Origin: CAZGUG01 sp964529035
GTDB taxonomy: Bacteria; Bacillota; Clostridia; Ch29
Reading direction: 5' to 3'
Assembly: GCA_964529035.1 (NCBI GenBank)
Contig: CAZGUG010000005.1
Location: 1-55,298 of the forward strand
DNA: 55,298 nucleotides
Positions 27,366-35,903 of the stretch are shown here, one piece after another. Each line of letters opens with the position of its first letter. Position 1 is the first letter of the stretch. The notes below the pieces were generated by a model. That model did no database searches. It worked only from the letters and a program-made list of their open reading frames with translations, and was not told where the DNA came from. The translations under genes and the position numbers were made by a program.

Positions 27366-28128
27366 GAACAACGGTAGGGCAGAAGATAAAAGGTTGATGC
27401 TGGGACTTTTAATACTGCTGCTTGTGACGGTGTTGGCTGCGGCGGGTATTTTTATAAGCATGCTGGTTAAACAAAATCCAATCTTTGCAGCGATATCGGT
27501 GCTGATTCTGTCGGTCTTTGCCACTGCGGTTGTTCTATTCATACTGGTAACACTTTCTTCAATAGTTATGGTTTACTCGGGAAAGGAAAATGCAAAAATA
27601 GCCGGAAGGGTAGCGAAAAAGTCGCTGGATATAATGCTTAATCCGGTGCTGGGCATTGGAAGGCTTGTCGGCCTAGACACCGAAAGAATACAGAGGGCAT
27701 ACGCCGGCATAAACAACAGGGTTGTGTATTCAAACAAACCGGATTTATCAACCGAAGATATTCTTATACTGCTGCCCCATTGTATCCAAAACAGCAAATG
27801 CAGGCACAGGCTGAATGAAGATATAAGAAATTGTGCCGGGTGCGGAAAGTGCTCGGTATCCGATATGGTAGAGCTTGCCGGAAGACTTGGGGTAAAGGTC
27901 AAAATGGTACCCGGCGGAACCCTGGCAAGGAAAACGGTGGCGGAGGTTAAACCGAAGGCAATAGTGGCGGTGGCCTGCGAAAGGGATTTGTGCAGCGGGA
28001 TAAGGGATACAAGTTTTATTCCGGTTATAGGAATACTAAACGAGAGGCCTTACGGGCCCTGCCGGGATACCAAGGTGGACGTGAAGAAAGTTGAGGATGC
28101 TGTAAAATTTTTGTGTAACAGGAGGTAA
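27358..28128 (+). CDS. DUF116 family membrane-anchored cysteine-rich protein
   Basis: Two N-terminal membrane segments (about 11-33 and 38-62), then a soluble domain with a cluster of cysteines (HCIQNSKC, CAGCGKC, ACERDLC), as in DUF116 proteins, which may bind metal or an iron-sulfur cluster. 256 residues; a GTG at 27346 would add four and overlap fmt. The function is unknown. The def-fmt-DUF116-YugP order is common in Clostridia. Confidence 0.88.
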   Translation: MNRNNGRAEDKRLMLGLLILLLVTVLAAAGIFISMLVKQNPIFAAISVLILSVFATAVVLFILVTLSSIVMVYSGKENAKIAGRVAKKSLDIMLNPVLGIGRLVGLDTERIQRAYAGINNRVVYSNKPDLSTEDILILLPHCIQNSKCRHRLNEDIRNCAGCGKCSVSDMVELAGRLGVKVKMVPGGTLARKTVAEVKPKAIVAVACERDLCSGIRDTSFIPVIGILNERPYGPCRDTKVDVKKVEDAVKFLCNRR

Positions 28129-28133
28129 AACTG

Positions 28134-28817
28134 ATGTTTTTTTACTGGGATTCAACCATGATACTGCTGATACCGGCAATACTGTTTACCATGTACGCCC
28201 AGTCAAGGATAAGCGGTACATTCAGAAAGTATTCGCGGGTACCCAGCAAAAACGGGTATACCGCAAGGGATGTGGCCAGGAAGGTATTGGATATGAACGG
28301 CCTTACAAACGTAAGGATCGAAAGGGTAAGGGGTAACCTTACCGACCATTACGACCCGAGGAAACAGGTTCTGAGGCTGTCGGATTCGGTACATGGCAGC
28401 ACTTCCATAGCAGCCATAGGAGTGGCGGCCCATGAGGCGGGGCACGCGGTGCAGCATTCCACCGGTTATATACCGCTTTTAATGAGAAATACAATAGCAC
28501 CGATAGCCGGTTTTGGGTCAAACCTGTCCTGGATATTGATTCTGGCGGGTCTTTTGATGAACTGGTTTGAGCTTATTCAGGCTGGAATAGTATTCTTTCT
28601 GGCGGTGGTAATTTTCCAGCTAATTACCCTTCCGGTTGAGTTTAATGCCAGCAAACGGGCAATTGCCCTGCTTTCGGAGGGTGGCATAATCACAGGCCAG
28701 GAGATTGGTCCCGCACGAAAGGTGTTAAACGCTGCGGCCCTTACCTATGTGGCGGCGGCCCTTACGGCGGTACTGCAGCTTTTAAGGTTTATTCTGCTTG
28801 CCAACCGAAGAAGATGA
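28134..28817 (+). CDS. zinc metallopeptidase, YugP type
   Basis: Membrane-embedded peptidase with HEAGHAVQH (HExxH plus a third histidine) near residues 101-109 between hydrophobic segments; short N-terminal membrane segment. 227 residues. Substrate unknown. AGGAGG precedes the ATG. It ends the operon with a terminator; in many relatives rsmB (sun) follows, but not here. Confidence 0.9.
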   Translation: MFFYWDSTMILLIPAILFTMYAQSRISGTFRKYSRVPSKNGYTARDVARKVLDMNGLTNVRIERVRGNLTDHYDPRKQVLRLSDSVHGSTSIAAIGVAAHEAGHAVQHSTGYIPLLMRNTIAPIAGFGSNLSWILILAGLLMNWFELIQAGIVFFLAVVIFQLITLPVEFNASKRAIALLSEGGIITGQEIGPARKVLNAAALTYVAAALTAVLQLLRFILLANRRR

Positions 28818-28857
28818 GCTCAGAACGGCAGCAAAGTCAAAAAAACTCAACCGTTTG

Positions 28858-28900
28858 TTTAAAAAAGCGATGCGCAATTTTGACGTATCGCTTTTTTAAA
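28858..28900 (+). terminator. terminator after the YugP-type gene
   Basis: 14-bp arms TTTAAAAAAGCGAT/ATCGCTTTTTTAAA around a 15-nt loop; works on the plus strand. Confidence 0.85.
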
Positions 28901-28986
28901 CCGGTGATACGGTGGTAAAACTTGTGTTATAATATGGGTATATTCCACAGGACATAGATGGTGTATAATATAAAGAAGGTGTGTAA

Positions 28987-30027
28987 ATGGCAGCAAAAAG
29001 CATACTGGATATGACTGCCCGGGAACTGGGCTTATACATGAAAAAGCACGGGTATCCAGAATACAGGAGCAAACAGGTATTTGACTGGATTTACAAGGGA
29101 ACGGCCAGCTTTGAAGATATGAAAAACCTGCCGCAGCAGTTGATAGGGCTGCTTAACGAAAATTTCATAACCGGAATACCCCGGATTGTAAAAAAGAAGG
29201 CTTCCAGTATTGACGGAACAGAAAAATTTTTGGTAGGGTTCCACGACGGAAGCATGGTTGAATGCGTTTACCTTATTTATAAACACGGCAGGACGGTATG
29301 CGTTTCAAGCCAGGTAGGATGCCGCATGGGATGCAGTTTTTGCGCCTCCACCCGTGGAGGGCTTGTGAGAAATCTTTCTTCAGGCGAAATGACCGGACAG
29401 GTGCTGGCGGTGCAGAGGGATACCAAAACCAGGATTTCAAATATTGTTATCATGGGAAGCGGAGAACCGCTGGACAACTTTGAAAATACACTCCGGTTTA
29501 TCCGTCAGGTCAGTAGCAGGGAAGGACTTAATATAGGACTTCGCGGCATTACGGTTTCCACATGCGGACTGGTGCCCGAAATGAAAAGATTAGCCGAGGA
29601 AAGACTGCCGATTACACTGTCGATATCTCTGCATGCAGCCTGTGACAAGACACGCATGCGTTTGATGCCGGCGGCAAAAAAGTATAAAATAAATGAGATA
29701 ATTGAATGCTGTAGGTGTTATATTGAGCGGACAGGCCGGAGGATAACCTTTGAGTATGCACTAATAGAGGGAATAAACAACCGGCCGGAAGATGCTGTAA
29801 AGCTTTCGGCACTTCTTAAGGGAATGCTGTGCAATGTCAACCTTATCCCCGTCAACCCCGTAGGGGGTACCGGGTATAAACAGCCGGGCCCGGATAATGT
29901 AAAAAGGTTTAAAGACATACTGCAAAAAAGGGGGATATCAGTTACAATAAGACGGGAGATGGGAAGGGACATTGCCGGAGCATGCGGACAGTTAAGGGCA
30001 GGATATATCAATGGGAAAAAGCTGTAA
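28987..30027 (+). CDS. rlmN: dual-specificity RNA methyltransferase RlmN
   Basis: Radical SAM enzyme methylating C2 of A2503 in 23S rRNA and A37 in some tRNAs. Cluster motif CRMGCSFC near 112-119, GSGEPLDN and the methyl-carrying C-terminal cysteine in AGACGQL. 346 residues. A -10 like TATAAT lies at 28928. It heads the rlmN-PP2C-prkC-rsgA-rpe-thiN unit. Confidence 0.97.
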   Translation: MAAKSILDMTARELGLYMKKHGYPEYRSKQVFDWIYKGTASFEDMKNLPQQLIGLLNENFITGIPRIVKKKASSIDGTEKFLVGFHDGSMVECVYLIYKHGRTVCVSSQVGCRMGCSFCASTRGGLVRNLSSGEMTGQVLAVQRDTKTRISNIVIMGSGEPLDNFENTLRFIRQVSSREGLNIGLRGITVSTCGLVPEMKRLAEERLPITLSISLHAACDKTRMRLMPAAKKYKINEIIECCRCYIERTGRRITFEYALIEGINNRPEDAVKLSALLKGMLCNVNLIPVNPVGGTGYKQPGPDNVKRFKDILQKRGISVTIRREMGRDIAGACGQLRAGYINGKKL

Positions 30028-30045
30028 GAGACTGGGGGTTATGGG

Positions 30046-30789
30046 ATGAAGGCCGGAGTAGTCACCGACATAGGATTGGTCAGAAATGAGAATCAGGACA
30101 GCTATTATTGTTCGGACGGGACAGACGACTTAAACCTGTATATAATTGCGGACGGTATGGGCGGACACAATGGAGGAGAAATAGCCAGCAGCACTGCAGT
30201 TGAAGCCATAAGATACTTCATTAAAACACATCATGAAAAGGATGAGTATGTTAAGGACAGGCTGTCCATGATAAAAGAGGCAATGAACAGGGCCAACGAC
30301 GAGGTGTACCGTTGTGCGGCAGCTACCGCTGGTTTGGAGGGAATGGGTACCACACTTACTATGGCGGTAATTGAAGGGACCAGGCTGTATATAGGCCATA
30401 TTGGCGACAGCAGGATGTACCTGTTAAGGGACGGGAAGTTCGAGAAACTTACCGAGGACCATTCCCTTGTTGCAGAGCTTATTAAAAAGGGTAGCATTTC
30501 TCCAGAAGAGGGGGACAGGCATCCGCAAAAAAACATAATAACCAAGGCATTGGGTACCGAAAAGACGATAGAAATGGATCTTTTAGCAAAGGAATTACAT
30601 GAGGGCGATAAAATTCTGCTGTGCACCGACGGTCTTACCAACATGCTTGACCTGGAAGAGATAATAAACATATGTGCGGCCGAAGACAATCCACAGTCTC
30701 TGTCCGGGAAACTGGTGGAAAGGGCAAACAAAAAAGGCGGCAGGGACAATACAACGGTAATCGCAGTGAAAGTGGGGTGGAACGGATGA
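30046..30789 (+). CDS. prpC: PP2C-type Ser/Thr phosphatase (PrpC/Stp)
   Basis: Metal-dependent phosphatase that opposes PrkC. Metal motifs DIGLVRNENQD, DGMGGHNGGE, GHIGDSR and GGRDNTT are all present. 247 residues. Its stop overlaps the prkC start (ATGA), as in most Firmicutes. Confidence 0.96.
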   Translation: MKAGVVTDIGLVRNENQDSYYCSDGTDDLNLYIIADGMGGHNGGEIASSTAVEAIRYFIKTHHEKDEYVKDRLSMIKEAMNRANDEVYRCAAATAGLEGMGTTLTMAVIEGTRLYIGHIGDSRMYLLRDGKFEKLTEDHSLVAELIKKGSISPEEGDRHPQKNIITKALGTEKTIEMDLLAKELHEGDKILLCTDGLTNMLDLEEIINICAAEDNPQSLSGKLVERANKKGGRDNTTVIAVKVGWNG

Positions 30790-32723
30790 TTGGCAGGGTA
30801 CTGGGAAACAGGTACGAAATAGTGGAAAAAATCGGCAGCGGCGGCATGTCGCATGTATACAAAGCCCGGTGCGGATTATTGAACAGATATGTTGCGGTAA
30901 AGATACTGAGACCTGAATTTACCAGTGATGAAAGTTTTGTCAAAAAATTCAGACAGGAGTCCCAGGCAGCGGCAAGCCTGTCCCACCAGAATATTGTGAG
31001 TATTTATGATGTGGGAGTAGACCAGGATACTTACTATATTGTAATGGAGTACATTGAAGGTAAAACGCTGAAGCAGCTTATCAGGGAAAAACGGCGTATG
31101 CAGCCTGCGGAAGTTGCGGGAATAGCGCGGCAGATTTGCAGGGCCCTTGTACACGCCCACAATAACCATATAATACACAGGGATATAAAACCCCATAATA
31201 TTATGGTGACAAAGGAAGGCACGGCCAAGGTCATGGATTTCGGTATAGCAAGGGCGGTAACCAGTTCAACCGTTACCAATACCGGCAGTGTCATTGGATC
31301 GGTGCATTACTTTTCGCCCGAGCAGGCGCGCGGTGGATACGTTGACGAAAAATCCGACCTTTATTCCCTTGGTATAGTCATGTATGAAATGGCAACCGGT
31401 AAGGTACCCTTCGAGGGGGAAAGCCCGATATCAATAGCGTTAAAACATTTGCAGGAAACGGTAACGCCGCCGGCTGAAATAACAGATGATGTTCCGGCGG
31501 GCCTTGAACAGATAATAATGAAAGCAATACAAAAGGACCCGGGCAGCCGGTATGAAACCGCCGGGGAGATGTTGGCGGATTTGAATGCCTTTATAAAAAA
31601 CAACGACATAGTATTCGAAGGTATAAGCATTGAAGATAAAAGCAGTCCCACCCTGGTTATGCCTGTCGTTGGGGACAATGATACCAAGAACCGGATAATA
31701 AAGGATGACGGCAGCGGTGAGATGGACAATAAACAAAAAAGGAAAATGAGCAAAAAGAAACTGTACATTTCAATAGCGGTAATACTGCTTGCCCTTGTGG
31801 CGTTGGGATATGGAGGCAGTATACTTATCAGAAATATGTTGTTTGTTAAGACGGTTGAGGTTCCCTATATAGAGGGAAAAACAGAAGAAGAGGCAGAGGA
31901 GGAGCTTCAGGGGCTGGGCCTGGAAATGGAAGTGAGGGAGAGACAGAACAATCATACTTTCCCGGCAGGCACAATAATATCACAGCATCCAAAGGCGGGA
32001 ACCGAAAACAAGGTAAATAACCCGGTGCTGGTTATTGTCAGCCTGGGAGCCGAAAAAACAGAAGTGCCGTACCTGATAAACTTAAGTTCCGCCGAAGCAC
32101 AGGCTAAGCTGCAGCAGGCAGGGCTGGCAGACGGAGAAATAAAGACCAGGTTTAGCGAAACGGTTACCGTCGGGGTTGTAATGGATCAGAGTCCCAAACC
32201 CGGAATTATGGTGGACGAGGGTACGCCGGTGGACCTTGTAATAAGCTCGGGACCGGACATTAAATCGACCATCGTTCCTTCAGTGATGGGACTTCCTTTG
32301 CAGACGGCAAGGACCAGGATACAAAATGCCGGCATGATAGTGGGGGATGAATATCCCCAGGAAAGTGCCGTTGTGCCTGATGGTTATATTATAAGTCAAA
32401 GTATTCCTCCCAACACCGAAGTGGAGGAGGGTGCGTCGATAGGGCTTTGGGTGAGCACCGGCAGTAAACCACCCGAGCCGGTCCAGCCGGTAGAAGGCAC
32501 AAAGGTACTTACCATAAACCTCCCGGAAGGCAGCAGGGATGTTAAGGTTACGGTGAAAAAATACCAGGACGGTGTAGAGGAAACTGAATACCAGAGACGG
32601 CATGACGCGTCGGAAGGGCCTTTAAAGGTGGAGATTACCGGAAAGGGTGAAATTAGGGTAGTGGTTCTGTTTGACGATGTCAAGCAGTGGGAAGATGTAA
32701 TAGATTTCGGCAAGGAGGGTTAG
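30786..32723 (+). CDS. prkC: PASTA-domain Ser/Thr protein kinase PrkC
   Basis: Membrane kinase that senses muropeptides and signals for growth and germination. Kinase domain 12-270 with GSGGMSHVY, VAVKIL, HRDIKPHN and DFGIA. A basic linker is followed by one membrane segment near 325-345, then three PASTA repeats (about 353-421, 422-490, 491-560). A C-terminal beta-rich extension of about 85 residues without PASTA similarity is unusual. The open frame begins upstream in prpC; the ATG at 30786 is fixed by the kinase N-terminus. Confidence 0.96.
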   Translation: MIGRVLGNRYEIVEKIGSGGMSHVYKARCGLLNRYVAVKILRPEFTSDESFVKKFRQESQAAASLSHQNIVSIYDVGVDQDTYYIVMEYIEGKTLKQLIREKRRMQPAEVAGIARQICRALVHAHNNHIIHRDIKPHNIMVTKEGTAKVMDFGIARAVTSSTVTNTGSVIGSVHYFSPEQARGGYVDEKSDLYSLGIVMYEMATGKVPFEGESPISIALKHLQETVTPPAEITDDVPAGLEQIIMKAIQKDPGSRYETAGEMLADLNAFIKNNDIVFEGISIEDKSSPTLVMPVVGDNDTKNRIIKDDGSGEMDNKQKRKMSKKKLYISIAVILLALVALGYGGSILIRNMLFVKTVEVPYIEGKTEEEAEEELQGLGLEMEVRERQNNHTFPAGTIISQHPKAGTENKVNNPVLVIVSLGAEKTEVPYLINLSSAEAQAKLQQAGLADGEIKTRFSETVTVGVVMDQSPKPGIMVDEGTPVDLVISSGPDIKSTIVPSVMGLPLQTARTRIQNAGMIVGDEYPQESAVVPDGYIISQSIPPNTEVEEGASIGLWVSTGSKPPEPVQPVEGTKVLTINLPEGSRDVKVTVKKYQDGVEETEYQRRHDASEGPLKVEITGKGEIRVVVLFDDVKQWEDVIDFGKEG

Positions 32724-32724
32724 G

Positions 32725-33630
32725 ATGCAGCAGGGCAGGATTATAAAGGGAATAGGAGGTTTTTATTATGTAAGTACCGACCTTGGGCTTATTGAATGCA
32801 AGCCAAGGGGTATTTTCCGAAAAAACGGCCTTATTCCCCTTGTGGGAGACAAGGTAACCATTTCCCTTATCAGGGGCAGTGACAAACAGGGAGTGATAGA
32901 AAAAATACTGCCCAGGGAAAGCCTGCTGCTGCGTCCCAGTGTGGCAAACGTCAATCAGTGTGTTATAGTATCATCAATAAACAGGCCAAAACCGGATTTG
33001 CTGCTGCTTGACAGGCTGTTGGTGCTGGTGCAGGTGAACGGCCTGGGGGCTATTGTGTGCTTTAACAAGATGGACCTTGACATAAAGGGAGAATACGACC
33101 AAGCGATGAACGTATACAACCGTGCCGGGTACCAAGTACTGCGTACCAGTACAAAAACCGGAGTGGGGATAGAGGATTTGAGGGAAAAGTTAAGGGATAA
33201 GATTTCAGTGTTTGCAGGCATGTCAGGCGTGGGTAAAAGCAGCCTGATGAACAAGCTGCAGCCGCAGCTTTTGCTTAAGATCGGAAAAGTGAGCGACAGG
33301 CTGAGAAGGGGCAAACATACAACCCGTCATACACAGCTTATAGAGCTTGAAAGTGGAGGTATGGTGGTTGACACTCCGGGTTTCAGTTCCTTAAGCCTTG
33401 GAGCGGTAAAGGAACTGTCGGATATGGATGAAAGCGCACTGGGTCATTTTTACCCGGAATTCAGGGAGCATTTGGGAAAGTGCCGGTTTACAGGATGCAG
33501 GCACCTCAAAGAGCCCGGATGTTCGGTGAAGGACGCGGTGGAAAAGGGTGATGTTGCGTCCTTAAGATACAAAAATTACGTCAAGCTTCTGGAAGAACTT
33601 ATGGAGAGTAGGAGGAGAAGATATGACTAA
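32725..33630 (+). CDS. rsgA: 30S biogenesis GTPase RsgA
   Basis: Circularly permuted GTPase releasing factors from the maturing 30S. OB fold 1-70, then G4 (NKMD), G1 (GMSGVGKSS), G3 (DTPG) in that order, and a C-terminal zinc site (CRFTGCRHLKEPGC). 301 residues. It starts 1 nt after prkC and overlaps rpe. Confidence 0.97.
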   Translation: MQQGRIIKGIGGFYYVSTDLGLIECKPRGIFRKNGLIPLVGDKVTISLIRGSDKQGVIEKILPRESLLLRPSVANVNQCVIVSSINRPKPDLLLLDRLLVLVQVNGLGAIVCFNKMDLDIKGEYDQAMNVYNRAGYQVLRTSTKTGVGIEDLREKLRDKISVFAGMSGVGKSSLMNKLQPQLLLKIGKVSDRLRRGKHTTRHTQLIELESGGMVVDTPGFSSLSLGAVKELSDMDESALGHFYPEFREHLGKCRFTGCRHLKEPGCSVKDAVEKGDVASLRYKNYVKLLEELMESRRRRYD

Positions 33631-34291
33631 ACTGGCTCCGTCTTTGCTTTCGGCCGATTTTGCCAGACTGGAAGATGGGATTGAAGCGGCTGAAAAGGGA
33701 GGGGCGGATTGGATACATATCGACGTGATGGACGGGCATTTCGTTCCCAACATTACAATAGGGCCCCCTGTAATAAGCAGCATAAGAAGGGTTTCCCGGC
33801 TGCCCTTTGACGTTCATCTGATGATTGAGAACGCCGACAGGTACCTGGAGGATTTTGCAGGTGCCGGCGCCGATATTGTTACGGTTCATTGGGAGGCCTG
33901 CAAACATATACACAGAACCGTTTCAAAGATTAAGGAACTGGGCAAAAAGGCCGGTATATCCATAAACCCGGCAACCCCGGTGGACGTTCTGAAAAATATG
34001 CTTGCCGAGGCGGACCTTGTTCTGCTGATGAGCGTGAATCCCGGTTTCGGGGGGCAAAGATTTATACCTATGGTTTTGGACAAGATAGAAAGGCTTAAAA
34101 AACTCAGGGAAGAGGGCAGATACCGTTTCGAAATAGAGGTGGACGGAGGTATTAACCTTGACAATGCAAAAGAAGTGATAAAGGCGGGTGCTACGGTTCT
34201 GGTGGCCGGATCCTCCATATATGCATCCAATGCGGTGGAGGACAGAGTACGCCGGTTTAAAAGTATAATGGATGGTGGAATGCGATTATGA
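33623..34291 (+). CDS. rpe: ribulose-phosphate 3-epimerase
   Basis: Pentose phosphate TIM-barrel enzyme. LLSADFARL, HIDVMDGHFVPN, SVNPGFGGQ and EVDGGI blocks; 222 residues. Overlaps rsgA by 8 nt and thiN by 4. Confidence 0.97.
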   Translation: MTKLAPSLLSADFARLEDGIEAAEKGGADWIHIDVMDGHFVPNITIGPPVISSIRRVSRLPFDVHLMIENADRYLEDFAGAGADIVTVHWEACKHIHRTVSKIKELGKKAGISINPATPVDVLKNMLAEADLVLLMSVNPGFGGQRFIPMVLDKIERLKKLREEGRYRFEIEVDGGINLDNAKEVIKAGATVLVAGSSIYASNAVEDRVRRFKSIMDGGMRL

Positions 34292-34914
34292 CCGCAGCAA
34301 TCATATGTAACGGCAGCATATCCGATTTTGATTATCACAGAAGGCTGGTAAAGGACTGCAGCCTGATAATTTGTGCCGATGGCGGAGCCCTTTATGCTAA
34401 AAAGATGAACATTAATCCCCATGTTATTATTGGGGATTTTGATTCCTGCAAGAGAGAGTATGCCGACAGTTTTACAGGTGCGAAGGTTATTGGTTTTCCT
34501 TCCGAAAAGGATGAGACGGATGCCCACCTGGCTGTGGAATATGCCCTCTCACAGGGAGAAAAACATATAATACTGCTTGGTGCAATAGGTACTCGGCTGG
34601 ACCATACCCTTGTAAATCTAGGATTGCTTCAAACCATTAAAGCGGCAGGCGGAAAGGGAGAAATAATAAACGAGTATAACCGGGTGAGCATGGTAGAAGG
34701 CAGTGACCGTGTCAAAGGAAAGGGAGCGCTGGTTTCGCTTGTTCCCTTTGGCGGAGATGTCAGGGGGTTAACCCTAAGGGGTTTTAAATATCCCCTTGAG
34801 GATTTTACACTGAGAATGGGGTCTTCCAGAGGAGTGAGTAATGTGCTTTTGGAAGATACCGGGTATATTAGCGTACGGGATGGCACGCTGCTTATGATAC
34901 AGTCCAGGGATTAA
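34288..34914 (+). CDS. thiN: thiamine diphosphokinase
   Basis: Makes thiamine diphosphate from thiamine and ATP. IGDFDS and the DETDAHLAVEYAL block of TPK/ThiN are present. 208 residues. It ends the rlmN operon; the next locus starts after a hairpin. Confidence 0.93.
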   Translation: MTAAIICNGSISDFDYHRRLVKDCSLIICADGGALYAKKMNINPHVIIGDFDSCKREYADSFTGAKVIGFPSEKDETDAHLAVEYALSQGEKHIILLGAIGTRLDHTLVNLGLLQTIKAAGGKGEIINEYNRVSMVEGSDRVKGKGALVSLVPFGGDVRGLTLRGFKYPLEDFTLRMGSSRGVSNVLLEDTGYISVRDGTLLMIQSRD

Positions 34915-34933
34915 ACTTAAAATTTCGAGTGTC

Positions 34934-34963
34934 AAATATAAGGCTTCCTGAATACCATAGTAT
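34934..34963 (+). promoter_or_regulatory. possible sigma-E promoter of the small-ORF/spoVM unit
   Basis: AAATATA, 15 nt, CATAGTAT: close to the sigma-E pattern (xxATATT, N14-15, CATACAAT), about 75 nt upstream of the first small ORF. spoVM is a sigma-E gene in Bacillus. It overlaps the thiN terminator hairpin. Confidence 0.4.
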
Positions 34964-34980
34964 AAGGGAGCTTTTGTTTT
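34940..34980 (+). terminator. terminator after thiN
   Basis: GCTTCCT/AGGGAGC hairpin (one G-U pair) with a 15-nt loop and a TTTTGTTTTG tail. Confidence 0.65.
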
Positions 34981-35036
34981 GTTCCTAAACTAAACGGTTC
35001 CCGATAATCAGCGATAGTGGTTGGGAGGAGGAGGTT

Positions 35037-35195
35037 TTGAGAAAAAGGTTTCACCTGAGGAAGATAATAGGAGCAGCGGCGGTTACAGCGGGGGTGTTAT
35101 TGATTATAATTTTTGTACCACCATGGGTCTGGTATATAATACTTGCTGCCCTGCTGGTTATGTTTGTCTATACACTGGGGTGCATATACCTTTGA
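35037..35195 (+). CDS. tiny membrane protein A upstream of spoVM (52 residues)
   Basis: TTG start 8 nt after GGGAGG. The product has a basic N-terminus (MRKRFHLRK), then two hydrophobic stretches joined by a P28-P29-W30-V31-W32 turn, ending with LGCIYL. It is in a different frame from a longer overlapping open frame (35021-35389), which lacks a hydrophobic start and is not believed to be one gene. I do not recognise a family. It resembles protein B next door (35237), suggesting duplication. Position just before spoVM, without a terminator between, suggests sporulation expression (inference). Confidence 0.7.
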   Translation: MRKRFHLRKIIGAAAVTAGVLLIIIFVPPWVWYIILAALLVMFVYTLGCIYL

Positions 35196-35236
35196 TACAT
35201 AGCGAGTGGTTTAAACCTTTGCGGAGGTGCAAAAAA

Positions 35237-35389
35237 GTGCCCAAACGCATATGCAAAAAGAACGCAAGTTTGATAGTGACAGCATTTATTCTGGGTATAA
35301 TAACCAGCATTATAATGCCCGGGTGGTGGTGGGTCCTAATAACAGGGGTAGTGCTTGTAGCGGCAGGCTGTAAGATACTGATGGATTGA
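35237..35389 (+). CDS. tiny membrane protein B upstream of spoVM (50 residues)
   Basis: GTG start 7 nt after GGAGGTG. Basic N-terminus (residues 3-8, KRICKK), hydrophobic stretch, a P28-G29-W30-W31-W32 turn, a second hydrophobic stretch and a short polar end. VTA, P28, W30 and W32 align with protein A without gaps at the turn, so the two are probably paralogues. 41 nt after A and 24 nt before spoVM. Unrecognised; a spore-envelope role is a guess from position. Confidence 0.7.
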   Translation: MPKRICKKNASLIVTAFILGIITSIIMPGWWWVLITGVVLVAAGCKILMD

Positions 35390-35413
35390 TTATTGCAGGA
35401 GGAGGTGCCGGGT

Positions 35414-35494
35414 ATGAAAATTTTTGTACTGAAACCGCCAAAATTTATAAGCAGCTTCTTAAAGAAGGTCTTTAGAGTTAAAAGGACAGATTAG
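35414..35494 (+). CDS. spoVM: SpoVM, spore-coat anchoring peptide
   Basis: 26 residues, exactly the length of Bacillus SpoVM, an amphipathic helix that senses the convex forespore membrane and anchors SpoIVA (4042-5520 here). MK, K7, and P9-K10-F11 are conserved; P9 is important for curvature sensing. The C-terminus is basic (KKVFRVKR). GGAGGAGGTG precedes the ATG. Location between thiN and rpmB is the same as in Bacillus. Confidence 0.92.
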   Translation: MKIFVLKPPKFISSFLKKVFRVKRTD

Positions 35495-35514
35495 GTGCTT
35501 TATGGTAAAAGTAT

Positions 35515-35551
35515 AAAAACGTGCCGAGTTAACTGTGCTCTGCACGTTTTT
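35515..35551. terminator. bidirectional terminator between spoVM and rpmB
   Basis: AAAAACGTGC/GCACGTTTTT arms with a 17-nt loop; A and T tracts on both sides serve spoVM on plus and rpmB on minus. Confidence 0.8.
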
Positions 35552-35556
35552 GCATA

Positions 35557-35748
35557 CTATACCGTACGCTCTACTTTTCCTGATCGGAGGCAGCGGGTAC
35601 ATACATAAATACTCCTTGGAGTACCGTCTACCACTGCTTTTACTTTCTGAATATTGGGGCTCCAACGCCTTTTTGAATGTCTGTTTGAATGGCTTACTTT
35701 GCTGCCTGCCTGCCGTTCTTTGTTGCATACATAGCAAACCGTGGCCAT
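35557..35748 (-). CDS. rpmB: ribosomal protein bL28
   Basis: 63 residues; start MATVCYVCNKERQAG, SHSNRHSKRRW, and a four-cysteine zinc ribbon (CYVC and CTRC). GGAGGTG precedes the ATG; the upstream extension to 35808 is not coding. Opposite in strand to its neighbours, as in Bacillus. Confidence 0.96.
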   Translation of the reverse strand: MATVCYVCNKERQAGSKVSHSNRHSKRRWSPNIQKVKAVVDGTPRSIYVCTRCLRSGKVERTV

Positions 35749-35776
35749 GAAAACACCTCCTCTACAAAACACTAAT

Positions 35777-35805
35777 ATTTTAACATACAACCTTAGTATT
35801 GGCAA
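35777..35805 (-). promoter_or_regulatory. sigma-A promoter of rpmB
   Basis: On the minus strand TTGCCA, 17-nt spacer, TAAAAT, ending about 30 nt before the rpmB ATG. Confidence 0.65.
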
Positions 35806-35832
35806 CAATAGGAGTTATTATTTTGCACCTTC

Positions 35833-35861
35833 TTCTTTATTGTAAAAAGTCCGGCTATAAT
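35833..35861 (+). promoter_or_regulatory. possible promoter of the asp23-like gene
   Basis: Good -10 TATAAT at 35856 with only a weak -35 (TTCTTT) at 17 nt; 43 nt upstream of the start codon. Confidence 0.4.
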
Positions 35862-35903
35862 ATAGAATATAAATATCCTATTCATTGGTTAGGAGGTTTT
35901 TAT

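Noticed and set aside
35021..35389. Single 122-codon gene upstream of spoVM
   Set aside because: Its first 72 codons lack character, while two shorter frames with proper ribosome sites and membrane-protein pattern explain the region better.
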